Of a DNA stretch of 64,000 bases, positions 1 through 11,703 are shown piece by piece. Made by a program: the position numbers and the translations under genes. The first letter of the stretch is position 1. Each line of letters opens with the position of its first letter. The notes under the pieces are model-generated. The model ran no database searches, was not told the origin of the DNA, and worked only from the letters and a program-made list of their open reading frames with translations. The DNA comes from Apoda limacodes (lineage: Eukaryota > Arthropoda > Insecta > Lepidoptera > Limacodidae): contig OX291545.1 in the NCBI GenBank assembly GCA_946406115.1, positions 5,642,001-5,706,000 on the forward strand, given 5' to 3'.

Positions 1-77
1 TGCCGAGGCCGCCTAACAATAGTTTTTCGACCGTGCCAAGGTCGTTCGGGGGAATGATAGGTTGTGGATTGCACAAT

Positions 78-260
78 TTATCGATTCGTGTCATTTTGTA
101 TACGCTCGAAAAAGCGGACTGCCAGGTCTTTAAGATACTGGGGAATCGTGGGGAGCTCAAAGTCCCTGTGTAGGTCCGCATTACGGACGTACCAGGAGGC
201 TCCGTAGGCCACTCTGAGAAAGCTTTGGAGGGTCTGGAGTTTTAGGAGATTGAGATTTGG
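78..260 (-). pseudogene. Jockey-clade LINE reverse transcriptase, C-terminal fragment
   Basis: The minus strand reads open to a TAA at 80-78 and encodes a peptide with LQTLQSFLRVAYGASWYVRN followed by DLHRDFELPTI. This pattern (LQ..LQ, a GA.WYVRN box, then DLHRDL.LPTI) is typical of the region after the RT domain in Jockey-clade LINEs. The endonuclease and RT palm are absent, so this is a dead remnant. Its 5' limit near 260 is approximate. It lies on the same strand as the arrestin gene. Confidence 0.7.
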
Positions 261-850
261 TGGTGTAGCGTTGTGGTGAAGTTTGCATCGTCCACATAAG
301 TAGGGAGGAAGATGTGGATGGTGTGCTTCTGCACGTGAGTGCTACTGAATTGTTTTAAGCGGATTTGCAAGGTAATAATATTTTATCATAAGAACAAGAA
401 TACCTATATAATCTACTAAGATCTAAGTTACAAAAAAAATCTAAATAAGTATGTATGGGTCCAAAAATCTACAATGGACTCTCTAACAAAATTACAGTTA
501 TTGAGAACGACAATACTTTTGAAGAAAAACATAAATTATTTTTGACTGAACACGCTTTTTAAGACATAAATGAATTTTTGACATTAAACATTTGTAATAA
601 CTCAAAATGATTTAATGTATTTCAACTTATAATAAAAAAAAACCATACTAATTTAACTATACCAATTTAGCATATTTAATGTATACAAATTGACTTGTAA
701 ATTTGAACTTATGAATAAAGTATAGTAGTTAAGACTGAAAGTTACGTTTTACGTTAAGGGGCCGACATTTGGGTGTTTTACTAAATTTCAAAAAATACTT
801 ACTACGAATATTGTTTATAAATAAGAACCTTTAAGAATTATTTTAGTATT
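261..850. other. AT-rich stretch without a recognised gene
   Basis: Very AT-rich intronic or flanking DNA. The only item noted is a single GGCCGACATTTGG at 760-772, a diverged copy of the motif that bounds the units at 6714-7859. Confidence 0.5.
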
Positions 851-920
851 ATTAATTATCTATTGACCGCCAATGTTACATTTACATTAATTATCTATTG
901 ACCGCCAATGTTACATTTAC
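851..920. repeat. 35-bp tandem duplication
   Basis: Two identical 35-bp units (851-885 and 886-920), each containing TATTGACCGCCAATG, followed by a partial third start. Identity is exact, so the duplication is recent. Confidence 0.9.
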
Positions 921-989
921 ATTAATAATTCAATGACACATAATATAATCTTTATCATAACCTTTTATCTTTATTCTTTCTGATCTAAA

Positions 990-1799
990 ATTAAAATGGG
1001 CGTTCCACAGGGCTCTATCCTGGGGCCATGCCTATTTCTTATATACATTAATGATCTGTCGGAGGTCGTTAAAAACAATCACGAGATAGCGTTGTTCGCA
1101 GATGACACATCACTTTTATTTAGAGTTAAAAGACGCGAAACAGTTCTAGATAGTGTAAACAACTGTCTGTCTAAAGTTTTCCACTGGTTCAATATGAATA
1201 ATTTGCTTTTAAACAGTAAGAAAACCAAATATATTAAATTCTTAACGCCAAATGTTAGTCAAGTAAGAACCAGTGTACTTATAAATGGGGAGCAATTAGA
1301 TGTTGTAGATAGCGCTGTATTCTTAGGCATTACTTTAGATGCAAAACTTCAATGAAGCCCACACATAGCTGGATTGGCGAATAGACTTAGTTCCGCAGCT
1401 TTTGCGGTTAAAAAGATTCGTCAACTGATGATGATGTCTTATGGTATCTTATTATGGGGACACGCAACTGATATACAGACAATATTTGTACTGCAGAAGA
1501 GGTCTATTCGAGCAATATACAATTTATCTAACAGACACTCTTTAAGGGATAAATTTAAAGAGATCAATATACTGACTTTACCTGGGCAATATATATTTGA
1601 TAATTTAATGTATGTTCATAAAAAAATTAATCTTTTTGAAAAAAATCGTGATGCTCATAATCGAAATACAAGAAATAGTCAGAAACTGGCTCTGATCCAT
1701 GCAAGGCTTGAGAAAATTGATAAATCATTTAAAGGACAATGTGTCCGTTTTTACAACAAAATCCCTGCAGAAGTATTGTATGCTATTTTTGAGAAATAA
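990..1799 (+). pseudogene. LINE family L-A (Daphne/CR1-like) RT fragment, diverged copy
   Basis: A 5'-truncated piece of the family whose longest copy is at 3571-6690. It starts at the RT motif GVPQGSILGP, contains the catalytic FADDTSLLF box, and continues into the C-terminal LLWG and LQKRSIRAIY region. One in-frame TGA at 1353-1355 replaces a conserved Trp codon. A deletion removes about 16 residues after KKIRQL, and the 3' end is cut before the conserved final segment. More diverged than the other L-A copies, so an older insertion. Confidence 0.85.
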
Positions 1800-2596
1800 A
1801 CTATTTAAATTTGAATTTTGAATGAAGTCAATCAGTAGGCAGTGTACACGTTTTTTAAAAGTTAAAACTTAGTATTTAACTTCATCAACAATTTCGTAAC
1901 GTTATTTCCTAACGCACCATTATTTTGAAAAATACTCATTAAGTAGGTAGGGTCCTACAATATATAAGTATAAATTTAATAATGGTAAAGGGTAAGTAAA
2001 TATTTGTACAAACCTTTTACCATTATTAACATTATTATGATTTTAAAGTATTTTTTAAAAAAAACTGGCATAACCTGATATTTTCTCAGAGAGCGCGCCT
2101 ACTAAGGGATTGAGCAGCAGCAGATCGCATCAATGATTAATTCGTTTGATTACAGATGGCAAACTCTCGTTGACTAAAGTCTAGAATGCTTTGAGTATTT
2201 CACCTATTCCATTACAACCAATGACATTCTTTCATGCCTATAACTTTTGCGCAAGTGAAAGCAATAAATTAACATAGTTTTATCGCAATCGGCAATCGGA
2301 TAAACAATATGGCAGCACATTAAATACTTATTAAATTAAAAAGATAATGATGATTATAAAAATTAATAATTCATTTATACATCGTTAATGCTCAAAATGT
2401 AGTATTTTTGGGTAAAAGTCATATCGCTTATCAGGATACTGACGTTCTAGCCATCCGACAAAATCATAAAGGAATCAGAAGGAAAGAAGGTCTCGCGCCC
2501 TCTTCGTGTTTGATAGGGACAGCAACATTTTAGCAAAAATGTAAAACGCGCGCGGGCGCCGCGAAATGTATTCTACTATTCTCTTAACAACGTAAG
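1800..2596. other. Stretch without a recognised gene
   Basis: AT-rich DNA with a short GC-richer patch near 2500-2600. No open frame with recognisable similarity, no RNA gene and no clear repeat ends were seen. Confidence 0.45.
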
Positions 2597-2710
2597 GCGC
2601 GCGTTTACGTTGCAAAACCTACGCAGCATACACAACGAAAGATATATTTTAGATTAAGCAATGCACATAGAAAGGGGTGAATCTATTGTTTTGAGTTCAC
2701 AATGAACCTA
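2597..2710 (-). repeat. Dispersed repeat family R, fragment
   Basis: From GCGCGCGTTTACG to AATGAACCTA this matches the repeat copy at 48318-49187 in the same orientation, including TTTAGATTAAGCAATGC and TCTATTG(C/T)TTTGAGTTCACAAT. Only about 115 bp of the roughly 900-bp repeat are present here. Confidence 0.75.
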
Positions 2711-2831
2711 TGAGAGGCTACTAAAATTGGCAAACATGTGTGATGAGAATATAGGTACGAATTTATAACCAAAAATATGTTTACCGCGGTCGATTCGACT
2801 GCTTGAAGGTTAATTATAACGACTTTATTAT

Positions 2832-2979
2832 CTAAATGTGACACTTCAGTATATTAATCTCAGTCCAATGTTCCATAAAAATAATCTGTGTGTTCATTCT
2901 CCTAGCAATCAGCTGCAAGTAGATGTTGGGGCTGCCTCGCACCGTACGCATCAAAGCCTCTGTTCTCTTTCGAATAATC
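2832..2979 (-). pseudogene. LINE family L-F RT C-terminus, downstream part
   Basis: The minus strand encodes IIRKRTEALMRTVRGSPN and continues to a TAG at 2834-2832. This is the tail of a LINE RT protein whose preceding part is at 13793-14101. The two pieces overlap by an exact 24-bp repeat (2956-2979 and 13793-13816) and join in frame when the DNA between them is removed. The whole is a dead fragment with another stop codon upstream. Confidence 0.75.
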
Positions 2980-2980
2980 T

Positions 2981-3004
2981 GTTCCGTTCCGTTCCGTTCC
3001 GTTC
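2981..3004. repeat. (GTTCC)n microsatellite
   Basis: Four to five pentamer units directly beside the left 24-bp duplication. On the minus strand this is a (GGAAC)n run, as LINE 3' tails often are. Confidence 0.85.
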
Positions 3005-3570
3005 AAGCGTCTTACCAGCCAGCGTTCCACTGCAAGGACTCAAGGAACGGGTCACATAGAAAAAGAACTGTCGATGAGAGGGTTCTATAGAGTGCTTAAA
3101 ACTGCGGGCTGGAACAGCGCAAACTTTCAAAAAGGTGGTAATTTAAGAAACGGAGGGTCCTCAACCACTGGAAGGTATGCGGCGCTTCCAGTCCGCATTT
3201 GTGAGTGATTCTAGAAGTGTCCCGTCCATCTCATGGCATTCCTATGTGTGCCTATTACCTCTGCCCAAGACACCAGTAAGACGGAGTAGATAGGGCAGGT
3301 AGTGTAGGACTTCGCACTCTAGGATGTGGAGTGGGAAGGATAGAGCCAACCAGTACCAGAACCCTTTAGCCAGCAGGATGATAAATATATACAAGTGTTA
3401 ATATATACAAGAAGGGAATGACTGCTTTGCCGTTTGTGGTCTGCGTGCTGGCTTCTAGACTCTTCTGTGTTCTAATTCTTCTTTGATGGTATTCATTTGC
3501 ACCAGCTTCTTCAGTTTATATCCGTGTAGCTTTTAGTAGTTTCCAATTAGCATTACACCTCCGGTTTTTT
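3005..3570. other. Stretch without a recognised gene
   Basis: Upstream of LINE copy A. It may hold part of that element's 5' leader, since 3550-3690 is continuous with its open frame. No ORF1 and no other feature was identified. Confidence 0.4.
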
Positions 3571-6500
3571 TTGTTGCTTGACTGGCGTTCCAACTTATGC
3601 ATTCTTTTTCTTCATTCTTTTCAGACAACAAAGGACCACTTTGGCATATTATATTATTCCAACATTAATAATGATTATATTAAACAATCTATGTCTACTA
3701 AAGTTTTATGCAAACAGAAACAAAAAAATAAACTTTGTCATACTAAAAATAATATTCCATTGAACCTGGTGCATCAGAATATACAAGGAATGTCTCAGAA
3801 AGAACTAGAAATTGAATTGTTCATAATCTGCCAAAAGATTGACATTTTATGTATCACTGAACACTGGCTACGCAGCCATCAGTTTATGTTCAATTTCACT
3901 AATCACCAGGTGGGAAGTTCGTTCAGCCGAGTAAATGCTATCCATGGTGGCTCTTTAATTTTAGTTAATAAACAGCTAAAGTTTAAGGAACGTAAAGACA
4001 TTGTGAGCCTCTCAGTTGAGCGAACTGCCAAGCTCTCCTGTATAGAAGTTGAGCATCTCATTGTTGTGAGTGTATACAAGCCGCCTTGTGCAATTTGTGA
4101 TAATTTTGAATTAGTTATGGAAGAAGTGTTGAATAAAATCAGCAATTCCAATAAACAAATCATTGTTTGTGGAGACTTCAATATAAACATTTTGGAAAAT
4201 AGCTCATTAAGCACCAGATTGCTTGCCTTATTTCAGTCTTTTAATTTAAATAATTTGTTTTGTGAACCAACTAGAATTGCTGTATCCAGTGCCACTTGCA
4301 TCGACAATATATTTACTGACATAAAACCAATTCAAAAATCAATTATAAGCAATCTAGAGTCAGATCATTGTGGACAGTTAGTGGTTTTAGAAAGAAAGAA
4401 TAGTATTACTAAAAAGGAAATTAAATTTATACCAATAACAACTAAACGTGTTGAATCATTTAAATCTAACTTAATGCATAAACTTAAAGATTTGCTTTAT
4501 AATGGCGACCCAAATGATATGTACAATACTGTTCTTGACACTATTACTACAGAGTATAATAAAATATTTACTGCAAAAAAGAAACTTATTTCCAGTCGCT
4601 TTAGTTTTAGTGAATGGGCTACCCCAGGTATTCATAAAAGTAGGCGTAAACTGTATGAATTATATAAAGAAAAAACATATAATAATAGCCAAATATTTAG
4701 GGAATATTTAAAAAAATACTCAAAAACCTTAAAAATTCACCTCAGACATAAAGTAAAAAATTCAACAAATAAAATAAAAACTACATGGAACATAATAAAT
4801 AATGAAACTAGTAAAGCTAGGAATTCTTGTCAGGACTTTGAGTTGATTGTAGATGATGCTAGTTTTAAAACAAATTCTGAGGTAGCAGTTGCCTTTGAAC
4901 AGTTTTTTAGGAATATCCCATTCAAAACAACTGAACATCTAAACTCAAGTCCAATCTTAGCAGAAAAATTATTAAAAACTAGTGTTCCTGAATGTAACGT
5001 TCCCTTTGTATTTAAAAACATTAGTCCTACGGATATCATTAATACATTTAAAACATTAGAAATTAAAAACACTACAGACCTTTGGGGACTTTCTGTAAAA
5101 ACTATAAATTCAATTATTCATGTTATAGCACAACCCTTAGCCATTATATTTAATAGTTGTGTTGATAGTGGTGTGTTTCCTGATGAGATGAAACTTAGCA
5201 AAGTTATACCTCTTTTTAAATCAGGTAGTTCAACAGATCCTAATAATTTTCGGCCTATTTCAATACTGCCTATACTCAGTAAAATTTTTGAAAAAATCAT
5301 ACTTTGTCAAATGTTAAGCCATTTCTGTATTAATGAGCTACTTAGTAGTAAACAGTTTGGCTTTATGAAATGCCGTTCCACAACCGATGCAGGAGTGGCA
5401 CTATTAAAAAACATATATAACGCCTGGGAGGATTCGCATGACGCCCTTGGAGTGTTTTGTGATTTATCTAAGGCATTTGACTGTGTTCAACATGAAAATC
5501 TCATCAGGAAGCTACATCACTATGGTATTAGAGGCAAAGCTCTCGACCTCTTGACATCCTATATGAGTAGGAGAGTACAGAAAATAGATGTCAACGGTGA
5601 AAGATCTCCGGGATCAGCAGTCACTATAGGAGTCCCTCAGGGCTCAATTTTAGGTCCTTTTCTATTTCTTATTTACATTAATGATCTCCCATATAATGTA
5701 AAAAACCATGACATTGTCTTATTTGCTGATGACACCTCTTTGCTTTTTAAAGTTAAGAGACGACAGATATGTTATAATGAATTAAATAATGCCCTTTCTA
5801 AAATTGTAAATTGGTTTAACGCTAATAATTTGTTACTTAATGACAAAAAACCAAATGTGTAAAATTTACATTACCAAATGTTAGTCAGAGACAGACATGT
5901 ATTAATATTAATGGCGAGCAATTAGAACTTGTTAATTCAACAGTCTTTCTTGGCATAACGCTGGACTCCAAACTTTAATGGGGTCCTCATATTCATAACC
6001 TAGCCAAAAAACTTAGCTCTGCTGTGTATGCGATCAAGAAAATAAGACAATTGACCGATGTCGACACTGCAAAAATAGTATATTTTAGCTATTTCCATAG
6101 TTTAATGACATATGGTATCCTATTGTGGGGTAGCGCTGCTGATGTAAATACAATATTTTTGTTACAAAAAAGGGCAATTCGTGCTATTTATAAATTAGGA
6201 TCTAGGATATCTCTGAGGGATAGGTTTAGGGAAGTAAATATTTTAACTTTAGTGTCGCAGTACATATATGAAAATCTTTTATATGTACATAAAAATATCA
6301 ATAGTTTCAGCAAGAAAAGTGACGTTCACAAAGTAAATACTAGAAGTAAAAATAAGCTATTGGTGCATGATACACGTCTACACAAAATAAGTAACTCTTT
6401 TATGGGGCAATGTATACACTTTTACAACAAAGTTCCCAATAAAATTAAAAATCTATCAATAAGTAAATTTAAATCTTTTATCAAGCAGGTACTTTGTAAA

Positions 6501-6690
6501 AAGGCATACTATAATATTTCAGACTATGTAAATGATAAAAATCCTTGGGACTGATGATGCTCAATTACAGGATGCATAGGTAAACCAAATTAAAATGGAA
6601 ATAACATAAAATTGTACGACTAAATTTTTTTTATTTAAAACATTAATTGTATTTTAGTTTATTTGTATTATTGATAGTGTTTTAAATGGA
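3571..6690 (+). pseudogene. LINE family L-A copy A: endonuclease-reverse transcriptase (ORF2)
   Basis: The best copy of this CR1/Daphne-type LINE. The first in-frame ATG is at 3691. The N-terminal APE-type endonuclease shows TEHWL, GDFNI and SDHC as Glu, Asp and Asp-His active-site blocks. The RT follows with DLSKAFDCVQH (motif A), GVPQGSILGP and FADDTSLLF (motif C), then the family C-terminus ending in DKNPWD at 6551. Two lesions: a one-base loss in an A-run near 5850 shifts the frame, and TAA at 5976-5978 replaces a conserved Gln. No ORF1 is visible upstream. The 3' UTR stops near 6690, short of the longer tail seen in copy B (43379-44629). Confidence 0.9.
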
Positions 6691-6713
6691 ATGCTCCTAT
6701 TACCAGCCTCCCC

Positions 6714-7859
6714 CCAAATATCAGCCGGGCGTAATTTTTTATGTGATAAATAAGAATTAACATGCGTGAAGCAACATAATATCTTCAACTATGGTCTATT
6801 TTTAAAAGAATATATATTTACGACGAAAACTGTCAATTATCATGCCTATCCCTTCGTTAGGGTTCTTTCAATCTCCATTTCACTGATTGTTATGCCAATA
6901 CATACAAAATTCAACTGAAACGCGTGATTTTGCTGGACACTTAGTAAGCAATATTTCACTAACTTTGATGCAAAGATATGTTTTTATAATTTAAGGGAAC
7001 AAGTTTAAATATTTCACACATTAAAAATTAAGTCAATTTTCCCCTGGATTTAGAATCTAATAGAGGGCTGACGTTTGGTCCATTTGTTTGTATGGAGTGC
7101 CATATATCAGCCGGGGTGGCTGAACTTTGGTATCGGAAGTGTTCCAAATATCAGCCACCACTTATATTTTTTTACTAAAATATCCATTTTTGTTTGTGAT
7201 TGTACTTTTTCGTACCTAACATTATTTATTACATGGTAAAATATGTCTTTCTGCTATAGTTTTACTTACTAGTTTCCTTAGCTTTCATATGATTATATCG
7301 TCATTCATTAACTAAAATAATAACAAATTAATTGTGAAGTACAATCATAACCATGAGTCTTTTTTATTATTTTGTTAAAAGTTTTTTTTTATCTTTAAAC
7401 CTTTACGGCATTTATCCCAAGGAGGGTGGAACATTGGAACGCACCCACTCATTATTTAGGAGATTGTTTATTTTCACCAACTCTTTTAGTCCTACATGAC
7501 AGAGGGTGAGCCCATCACCGCAACACTCTTTGTAATGCAATATAGCTGGACTTAGGAGGCTTTATATATGTCGACGATGCAGGGGTCAACTTGATTTTCG
7601 GTAAAGGGTAGAAGGCAAAAAGACTAACATGGAATACTTATAACTCTGTTAAATCAGAGGTTCACGAACAAATCCCACAAAATTCACAAAAACTTTGTTT
7701 TTAATAGTTTTACTAGTATTTTGTCATTTTTATGCATAATTATGCAAACTCAACTTGCAAGCTACAAGTAACGAGTAAGAGTCTTAGGTTATTGTTTAAT
7801 ATGAGAACGTAGTAACCATTTAAAGATGAAAAAAAAAAAGTTAGGGGGCTGATATATGG
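6714..7859. repeat. Units bounded by inverted CCAAATATCAGCC motifs
   Basis: Related 13-mers occur in alternating orientation: 6714 (+), 7066 (-), 7100 (+), 7118 (-), 7144 (+), 7847 (-). This brackets three units: 6714-7078, 7100-7130 and 7144-7859. The alternation suggests short terminal inverted repeats of small non-autonomous DNA elements placed end to end. No coding capacity is visible. The family is not identified. Confidence 0.45.
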
Positions 7860-8049
7860 GTCATTCACTATAGGTACTATTTGTTTGCCGTCTGCTAACT
7901 ATGATTTACGTGTAATTAAATAAGTTATATTATATCACATCACACAGACACCGCAAGCCACCTCGGCATTATTTTATTGCATATTGTGTATATGTAATAG
8001 GTACCTATAACTTTAATGTTTATAAATTTAATCATTAAGGCGCATATAG

Positions 8050-8371
8050 CAGCTAACTAGCGCCGCCATTAGACATCCCTAACCTTTCCCCTCGCAGAAA
8101 ACGAACTCCTAAAATCCAAATGTCGCAAATACAAAACTAGTCACAAGCCGCTTCTAGAAGGTTCCATACAGCTTCCAAGCAACATCCGTGAGATGCAGCT
8201 AGCAATTCTGCCAAAAACGGCCACTTTTAGCCACAGACATTACTTAGAAACTATATAAAACCTTCCAAAAATAGCCTATGACCAGTTCCACATTTGCGAC
8301 ATCTGGACTTCAGAAACTCGCCCTCCACGAAGAGAACATCAAGAAAATCCAATGGCGTCGCCAGCGGGCTG
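8050..8371 (-). other. 322-bp fold-back; candidate minus-strand hairpin RNA
   Basis: Two arms of about 142 nt (8050-8191 and 8231-8371) around a 39-nt loop (8192-8230). In the inner 76 positions (8116-8191 against 8231-8306), 53 are identical. Of the 23 differences, 22 are A/G or C/T in one direction, so on the minus strand they are G.U pairs and on the plus strand A.C mismatches. The outer 30 positions add 12 more differences, all in that direction. A minus-strand transcript would fold into a nearly unbroken duplex and a plus-strand one would not. It lies inside the 10.8 kb insertion, on the strand of its small spliced gene. Transcription is unproven. Confidence 0.6.
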
Positions 8372-9060
8372 TAAGAGGGCACGAAAGAAAGTGAAAATGT
8401 AAATGGTCCGATAAATACGAACATTGTACCTAATAATCACCCATATAAAAAAAATTTAATTATTTCAACTATGCTGGCATATTTGGAATCATATTATACA
8501 TAACTATCTAGCCCGGCAGACGCTGTATCGCCCTTTAACCATTTTCTTTCTTTCGTCATTACGCAGATTACCTTATGTAACTACATCCTACAACGTGGCC
8601 AGTAGTACAAATATGGATTTAATAAACCCCATGTTGAATCGGGCAAGTGTCCTCTCCTTAAAAAAACACAAACAGACTAACAGATACACGTTAGGCCCTA
8701 CAATATGTAATAATATAGATACTCAAAATATTTATACCTTCAAATACCTGCCTATACTTCTATTAATAGAGTGAGTACCCAATGCATTCTCAGCAGCTGA
8801 CAGTTGTAATCTATGATTATTAGCTTGTCTATCAAAGCCTGGTAAATTAAGAAGAGACCTTGTTACGTAAAGCGCGGGATCACACTCGAAATGGGCTATA
8901 AGGACTTTAACTGGAAGTAGTAGTAGATTTGATTAAAAAAAACTGAGTGAGGAAAAATTGTGTGTGTCAGCTCCGACGCACGACTGGAGTTTACTATACA
9001 TATATAAATATATATTTATTCATTTCATATACATTTATTATAACTAATCGACGAAATATT
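8372..9060. other. Stretch without a recognised gene
   Basis: No coding similarity seen. An 11-bp TGGAGTTTACT near 8986 is repeated inverted near 10163 (AGTAAACTCCA). The pair could be the ends of a small DNA element enclosing the gene at 9061-9829, but the match is too short to be sure. Confidence 0.35.
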
Positions 9061-9829
9061 TTACATTAAACTTTTTACAATAGTCAATTTCAGATGTGCA
9101 CGGGTGCGACGGACCCTGAGGGTTGGTTGATTGCCAGAATATTTTGGGCTTCCTTCATTAATTTTTTTTTTTAATCGGTAAGCTCGCTGTCTCTCGGCTG
9201 GAGTTTTTGGAGGTTTAGATTTTTTCCTAGTAAAAAAATATAAAAAAAAATTAGAAAATTTATAAATGCATAATTATAAAAATTTTAATTAACTTTAAAA
9301 AGAAAATTGATACAAAAAGGTTTTCATAAACATTTTTTTAAAATTATTATAATTAATTTTTTATTTAAAATATAATATTATCTCAATAATTAACAAAAAT
9401 GGTTATAAAAAGATAATTATGTCACTAAATCTTTTACGTACAATAATAAATAGTACATGAATATTATTTAAATAAGCTAAAAAATTACCTTTCAAAAGAA
9501 AATTTTATAAAAACATTATTATAATGAAAAAATATTGTCGATTTTTCTGATAATATTATCGAATTATTGACTACAATTGTTAATATTCAAAAATTATTTA
9601 TAAAATAAATCATAATAACGTGGAAGAATTTATAGACATCGACAAAAAAATTAATTTTTGGTTAGGTTAGAAATTTTCTATTTTATGTGGATGCACTCGA
9701 TAATTATTAACATATTTAATAAATACAAATTGCACATGCTCATACATATAATACATGAATTGCAACGTACCTTGCAGCCACGTGTTTTTTAGATGTTCCG
9801 GCAATATCATCTACACCTCTTTCTGCCAT
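9061..9829 (-). CDS. Candidate two-exon gene for a 74-residue basic protein
   Basis: Not a family I can name. Exon 1 is 9771-9829 (ATG at 9829-9827, A at -3) and exon 2 is 9061-9226, ending in TAA. The 544-nt intron has a GT donor (GTACGTTG) and a T-rich acceptor (TTTTTTTACTAG). The exons total 225 nt, exactly 75 codons with the stop. The product begins MAERGVDDIAGTSKKHVAA; the exon 2 part has a Lys/Arg-rich stretch with KTPAERQRAYRLKKK, a basic helix-like motif resembling N-terminal segments of some transposon-encoded insect proteins. It lies inside the 10.8 kb insertion and, with flanking short inverted repeats, may be an element gene. The splicing model is inferred from sequence alone. Confidence 0.45.
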
Positions 9830-11237
9830 AGTTATTTGAAAATACCTTCAGTTCACTTTAGCGGAACACAATGATAACGATTAAAACTTCACAATAACAA
9901 TATTAATTATTGATATTTATAATAAAAACAGCAATATAAAAATGTCGACACTGATAGAAATAAACAAACCCAATAACATATAGGTATAGTCGCTTTGCAG
10001 TATACCCTATGCACATGTCCCTATACCCTACACTCACAACCAAATTAGAAAGTTGCGCGACATAGGATGCGCACCAAAAACGTAACGAGGTCATTCATCG
10101 ATAGATTTTACTCCTCACATTTTTCTCATACCGGGCTCCTTATATATGCAAATCGATTCTTAAGGAGTAAACTCCAAAAAGTACTTTTTACTCCTTCAAA
10201 GAGTGGTTTTTAGCCCAGGTATTTTCCGATACTCGTACTTATAATATCTGGTTTTGATTTTCGCAAGTACGACTAATGCTTACTTAGACAAAGAAAATGT
10301 ATTATTACTAGGTACTAATCTGTGACGATATAGGTACAAAGTCAATGTCAATTTTTTTTTTTTACACAAATTAGGCTTCCACAAACACCCCTAAATCGTC
10401 AAAGCCATGAAATACTATATTTTGGAATGAAGGAGTTACTATACGTATGTACGTATGCTGTGTAAGGGTTCAGTAAATTACAGCTGTATAATCCAACCTA
10501 GAATAACGTGCGGTCACATTTTATACTTAGAAACGATAATTATTCCCATATAATTATTTAAAAGAAAGATTTATACCTATACCTATTTAAAAATATTATC
10601 TACGCAGTTAGATACGTTTAGTCAAATCAATAGCACAAAGTACTTAGGTACCTATATTCTATATTATTCAAACATAAGAGATATTTCAATCTACATAAGG
10701 ACATAAGGATTTTTTTTAATATTCAATTGCAATAGATCGTGGTTTGCATTGTATTTTCTTGTATGATATATGAATTAAATCAGGCGTTTTGTAACGTTAT
10801 GTACACCAAAAACTGATGCTAACGAGGAATAACCCCACAATAATAAAATGAAATCGGTGTATCGCTGTCTACTATCTACACCAATTCCTGACGTATACCT
10901 ACAATATTAACCGTATTCATTACGTGTGCAAACCGAATTTATCACCCGTCCGCGTTTGCGCCGGCCGTTAGGGCGCCAAGGGTCGCTGTTAACTGTCCGC
11001 ATCTGTTGGCCACACCACCAATATTTTTACCTGGGTTGTAAGCGTCTCTAGCGAAATGCCATGTTTAAAGCTTTCATAAATATCAAATTAAAACTTTATG
11101 CTCAGTCGTGTTAATGTTCAATATATACGAAAAACTAAGACACCTACTACTTATATGTATGTAGAAAATATTTCATAAAACTGTACTCTCGTCATGCGGA
11201 TTGCATTCGTTTTTTAGATTATCGCCCGCCAATTATG
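9830..11237. other. Stretch without a recognised gene
   Basis: Contains repeated GGAGTAAA/TTTACTCC words between 10080 and 10200, including an imperfect palindrome around AGTAAACTCCAAAAAGTACTTTTTACTCC positions 10160-10190. Otherwise AT-rich with no coding similarity. Confidence 0.4.
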
Positions 11238-11703
11238 TAATCGTACCTATAGGCGATCTGTGAGATATATTCCTCATACAAAGTTAGGTATTCGTATGCG
11301 TACTTGCTAGGAGAGTCTAAAAGTGTACCTCACGTTATATACCTATTATATAATCGTACCTATAGTCGATCTGTGAGATAAATTCCTCATACAGAGGTAG
11401 GTATTCGTATGCGTGCTTGCTAGGAGAGTCTAAAAGTGTACCTCACGTTATATACCTATTATATAATCGTACCTATAGTCGATCTGTGAGATATATTTCT
11501 CATATAAAGGTAGGTATTCGTATGCGTACTTGCTAGGAGAGTCTAAAAGTGTACCTTACTTTATATACCTATTATATAATCGTACCTATAGTCGATCTGT
11601 GAGATATTTTCCTAATACAAAGGTAGGTATTCGTATGCGTACTTGCTAGGAGAGTCTAAAAGTGGACCTCACTTTATATACCTATTATATAATCTTATCT
11701 ATA
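11238..11703. repeat. 113-bp tandem satellite, four copies plus partial
   Basis: Units start at 11238, 11351, 11464 and 11577 with a partial fifth at 11690, giving a constant 113-bp period. Each unit carries TAATCGTACCTATAG and GCTAGGAGAGTCTAAAAGTG. Differences between units are a few substitutions, so this is a local array of moderate age. Confidence 0.95.

Noticed and set aside
2838..3059. Plus-strand 73-residue protein
   Set aside because: The minus strand of the same region encodes a LINE C-terminus, and the plus frame ends in translated GTTCC repeats.
8151..8260. Heat-shock-element-like triplet (TTC, GAA, TTC at 5-bp phase) with a TATATAAAA 88 bp downstream, suggesting an hsp promoter
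   Set aside because: The triplet and the TATA-like word are parts of the two arms of the fold-back and pair with each other. No open frame with chaperone similarity follows.
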